Part shown: positions 62,293 through 62,963 of the stretch, piece after piece
Position numbering within the stretch: position 1 is the first letter of the stretch
Layout: every line of letters begins with the position of its first letter
Notes under the pieces: generated by a model
Databases searched by the model: none
What the model was told of the DNA's origin: nothing
The model's input: the letters and a program-made list of their open reading frames with translations, nothing else
From: Nitrosospira briensis
Lineage (GTDB): Bacteria; Pseudomonadota; Gammaproteobacteria; Burkholderiales; Nitrosomonadaceae
DNA: 62,963 bases
Direction: 5' to 3'
Assembly (NCBI RefSeq): GCF_900115125.1
Contig: NZ_FOVJ01000010.1
Span: 1-62,963, forward strand
Made by a program: the position numbers and the translations under genes

Positions 62293-62963
62293 GCAGGGGA
62301 AGTCTTAAAAGCTGATTACCGGAGTATGGAGAAATTCAGGAGCCCGTTGTTGCCGATTTGGAGCAGCGGCAAAATTCACCTGGGTGCAGATAAAGGTGGG
62401 TTTCCTATTTCATAAAGTGGTGAATTCACTGCGAGGCGGTTTCGGGATAATTGTAACCGTTGCGCGTGGCTGTGAATACACGGAAGCGCGCAGGATGAAC
62501 AACGGGAACAGGGGATGGCTCCTTTACTTATAAGGCAATAAATCTGCGTTACCTGCGAGCTCATCCGCCTGTAAAAAATTAGCGGAGTTTGTCGCATTTC
62601 CTTACATATCGCTCACGGGAATATTAAAGGTAGATTCCAAGTTGCTGATTGAGTGGGACTATGAAATGCTGGCATGGGATATGCTTACAGTGAAAAAACG
62701 CGCAGCCTCCAGCGAGTTCGAAGAGAGGTGTCTTTTCGCGTGGAAACCGTACTGTCGCCATTACCCGACAAACTGCTTGACTTGGGTTATCTTCGGGGAT
62801 AGTCTTTGCACGGTTATGAGTATGTAAAGTATTGGTAACAGAGTTGTGGTAATACCGGTTTGGTTGTAACAGATTGGCGAAGCTTCTGCCGGTGGATTGA
62901 AGGGAGGAGATACTTTTCGCCGGCGGGGCGCAGTACTTGATTAACGAATAGTAGGAGAAAACA
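62293..62963. other. Upstream region of a gene beyond the right edge
   Basis: About 670 bases between the priA start and the window edge. No frame with a recognisable protein is present. The window ends TAGTAGGAGAAAACA, a good ribosome site, so a plus-strand gene probably starts within a few bases of the edge. A sigma-54-like site lies at 62670-62685, and a weak dyad (TCCGC/GCGGA) near 62564-62586. Confidence 0.5.
62670..62685 (+). promoter_or_regulatory. Sigma-54 (RpoN) promoter-like site
   Basis: TGGCATGGGATATGCT has the invariant GG (-24) and GC (-12) at the right distance. It matches TGGCAYRNNNNTTGCW at every defined position except one (A for T). It points toward the gene beyond the edge, about 280 bases away. 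Confidence 0.5.

Overview
The window is about 63 kb of chromosome from a betaproteobacterial ammonia oxidiser, most likely Nitrosospira or a close relative. The first 171 bases are the 3' end of amoC (ammonia monooxygenase subunit C), followed by a strong terminator rather than amoA, as expected for a stand-alone amoC copy. Gene order (ispG-hisS-yfgM-bamB-der; tig-clpP-clpX-lon-hup-tRNA-Val-tRNA-Asp-ppiD) and a PEP-CTERM protein agree with Betaproteobacteria. No transposase, integrase, prophage or CRISPR array was seen.

Layout. 1-1.8 kb: amoC end, a small monooxygenase-like gene and a divergent AraC/GlxA regulator. 2-9.5 kb: purL, then a ChaN-like/PDZ protein translationally coupled to an atypical M1 metallopeptidase. 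9.7-18.7 kb: housekeeping run ndk, rlmN, rodZ, ispG, hisS, yfgM-like, bamB, der. 18.8-27.7 kb: an accessory nutrient-acquisition block with a PhoX/DUF839-like PEP-CTERM protein, an OprP/OprO-type porin, an orphan pstS, an MFS transporter and an orphan sulfate-binding-type protein, bracketed by two inward-facing paralogous small genes of no family I recognise. Two good and one weaker Pho-box-like sites lie in front of the phosphatase-like gene, the porin and pstS. 28.2-35 kb: apaG, rpe-gph-trpE, dacB, bioA. 35-37 kb: groES-groEL behind a perfect CIRCE operator. 37-39 kb: hpnD (hopanoid pathway), a YciK-like SDR whose catalytic tyrosine is replaced, tRNA-Leu. 39.3-47.7 kb: tig, clpP, clpX, lon, hup, two tRNAs, ppiD. 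47.8-55.8 kb: fabI and a four-gene Yej/Opp-like peptide importer. 55.8-62.3 kb: prfC, a fructosamine-kinase-family gene, argH and priA. The window ends in a 670-base upstream region with a sigma-54-like site and a ribosome binding site for a gene beyond the edge.

How it fits together. Most of the window is core metabolism and proteostasis. The most interesting part is 18.8-27.7 kb. There a phosphate-starvation signature (Pho boxes, porin, binding protein, phosphatase-like protein) is combined with a second oxyanion-type binding protein, a duplicated 89-base upstream region and a new small-protein family. I read it as a phosphate/oxyanion scavenging island. The operator sites and repeats are read directly from the bases; the functional grouping is inference.
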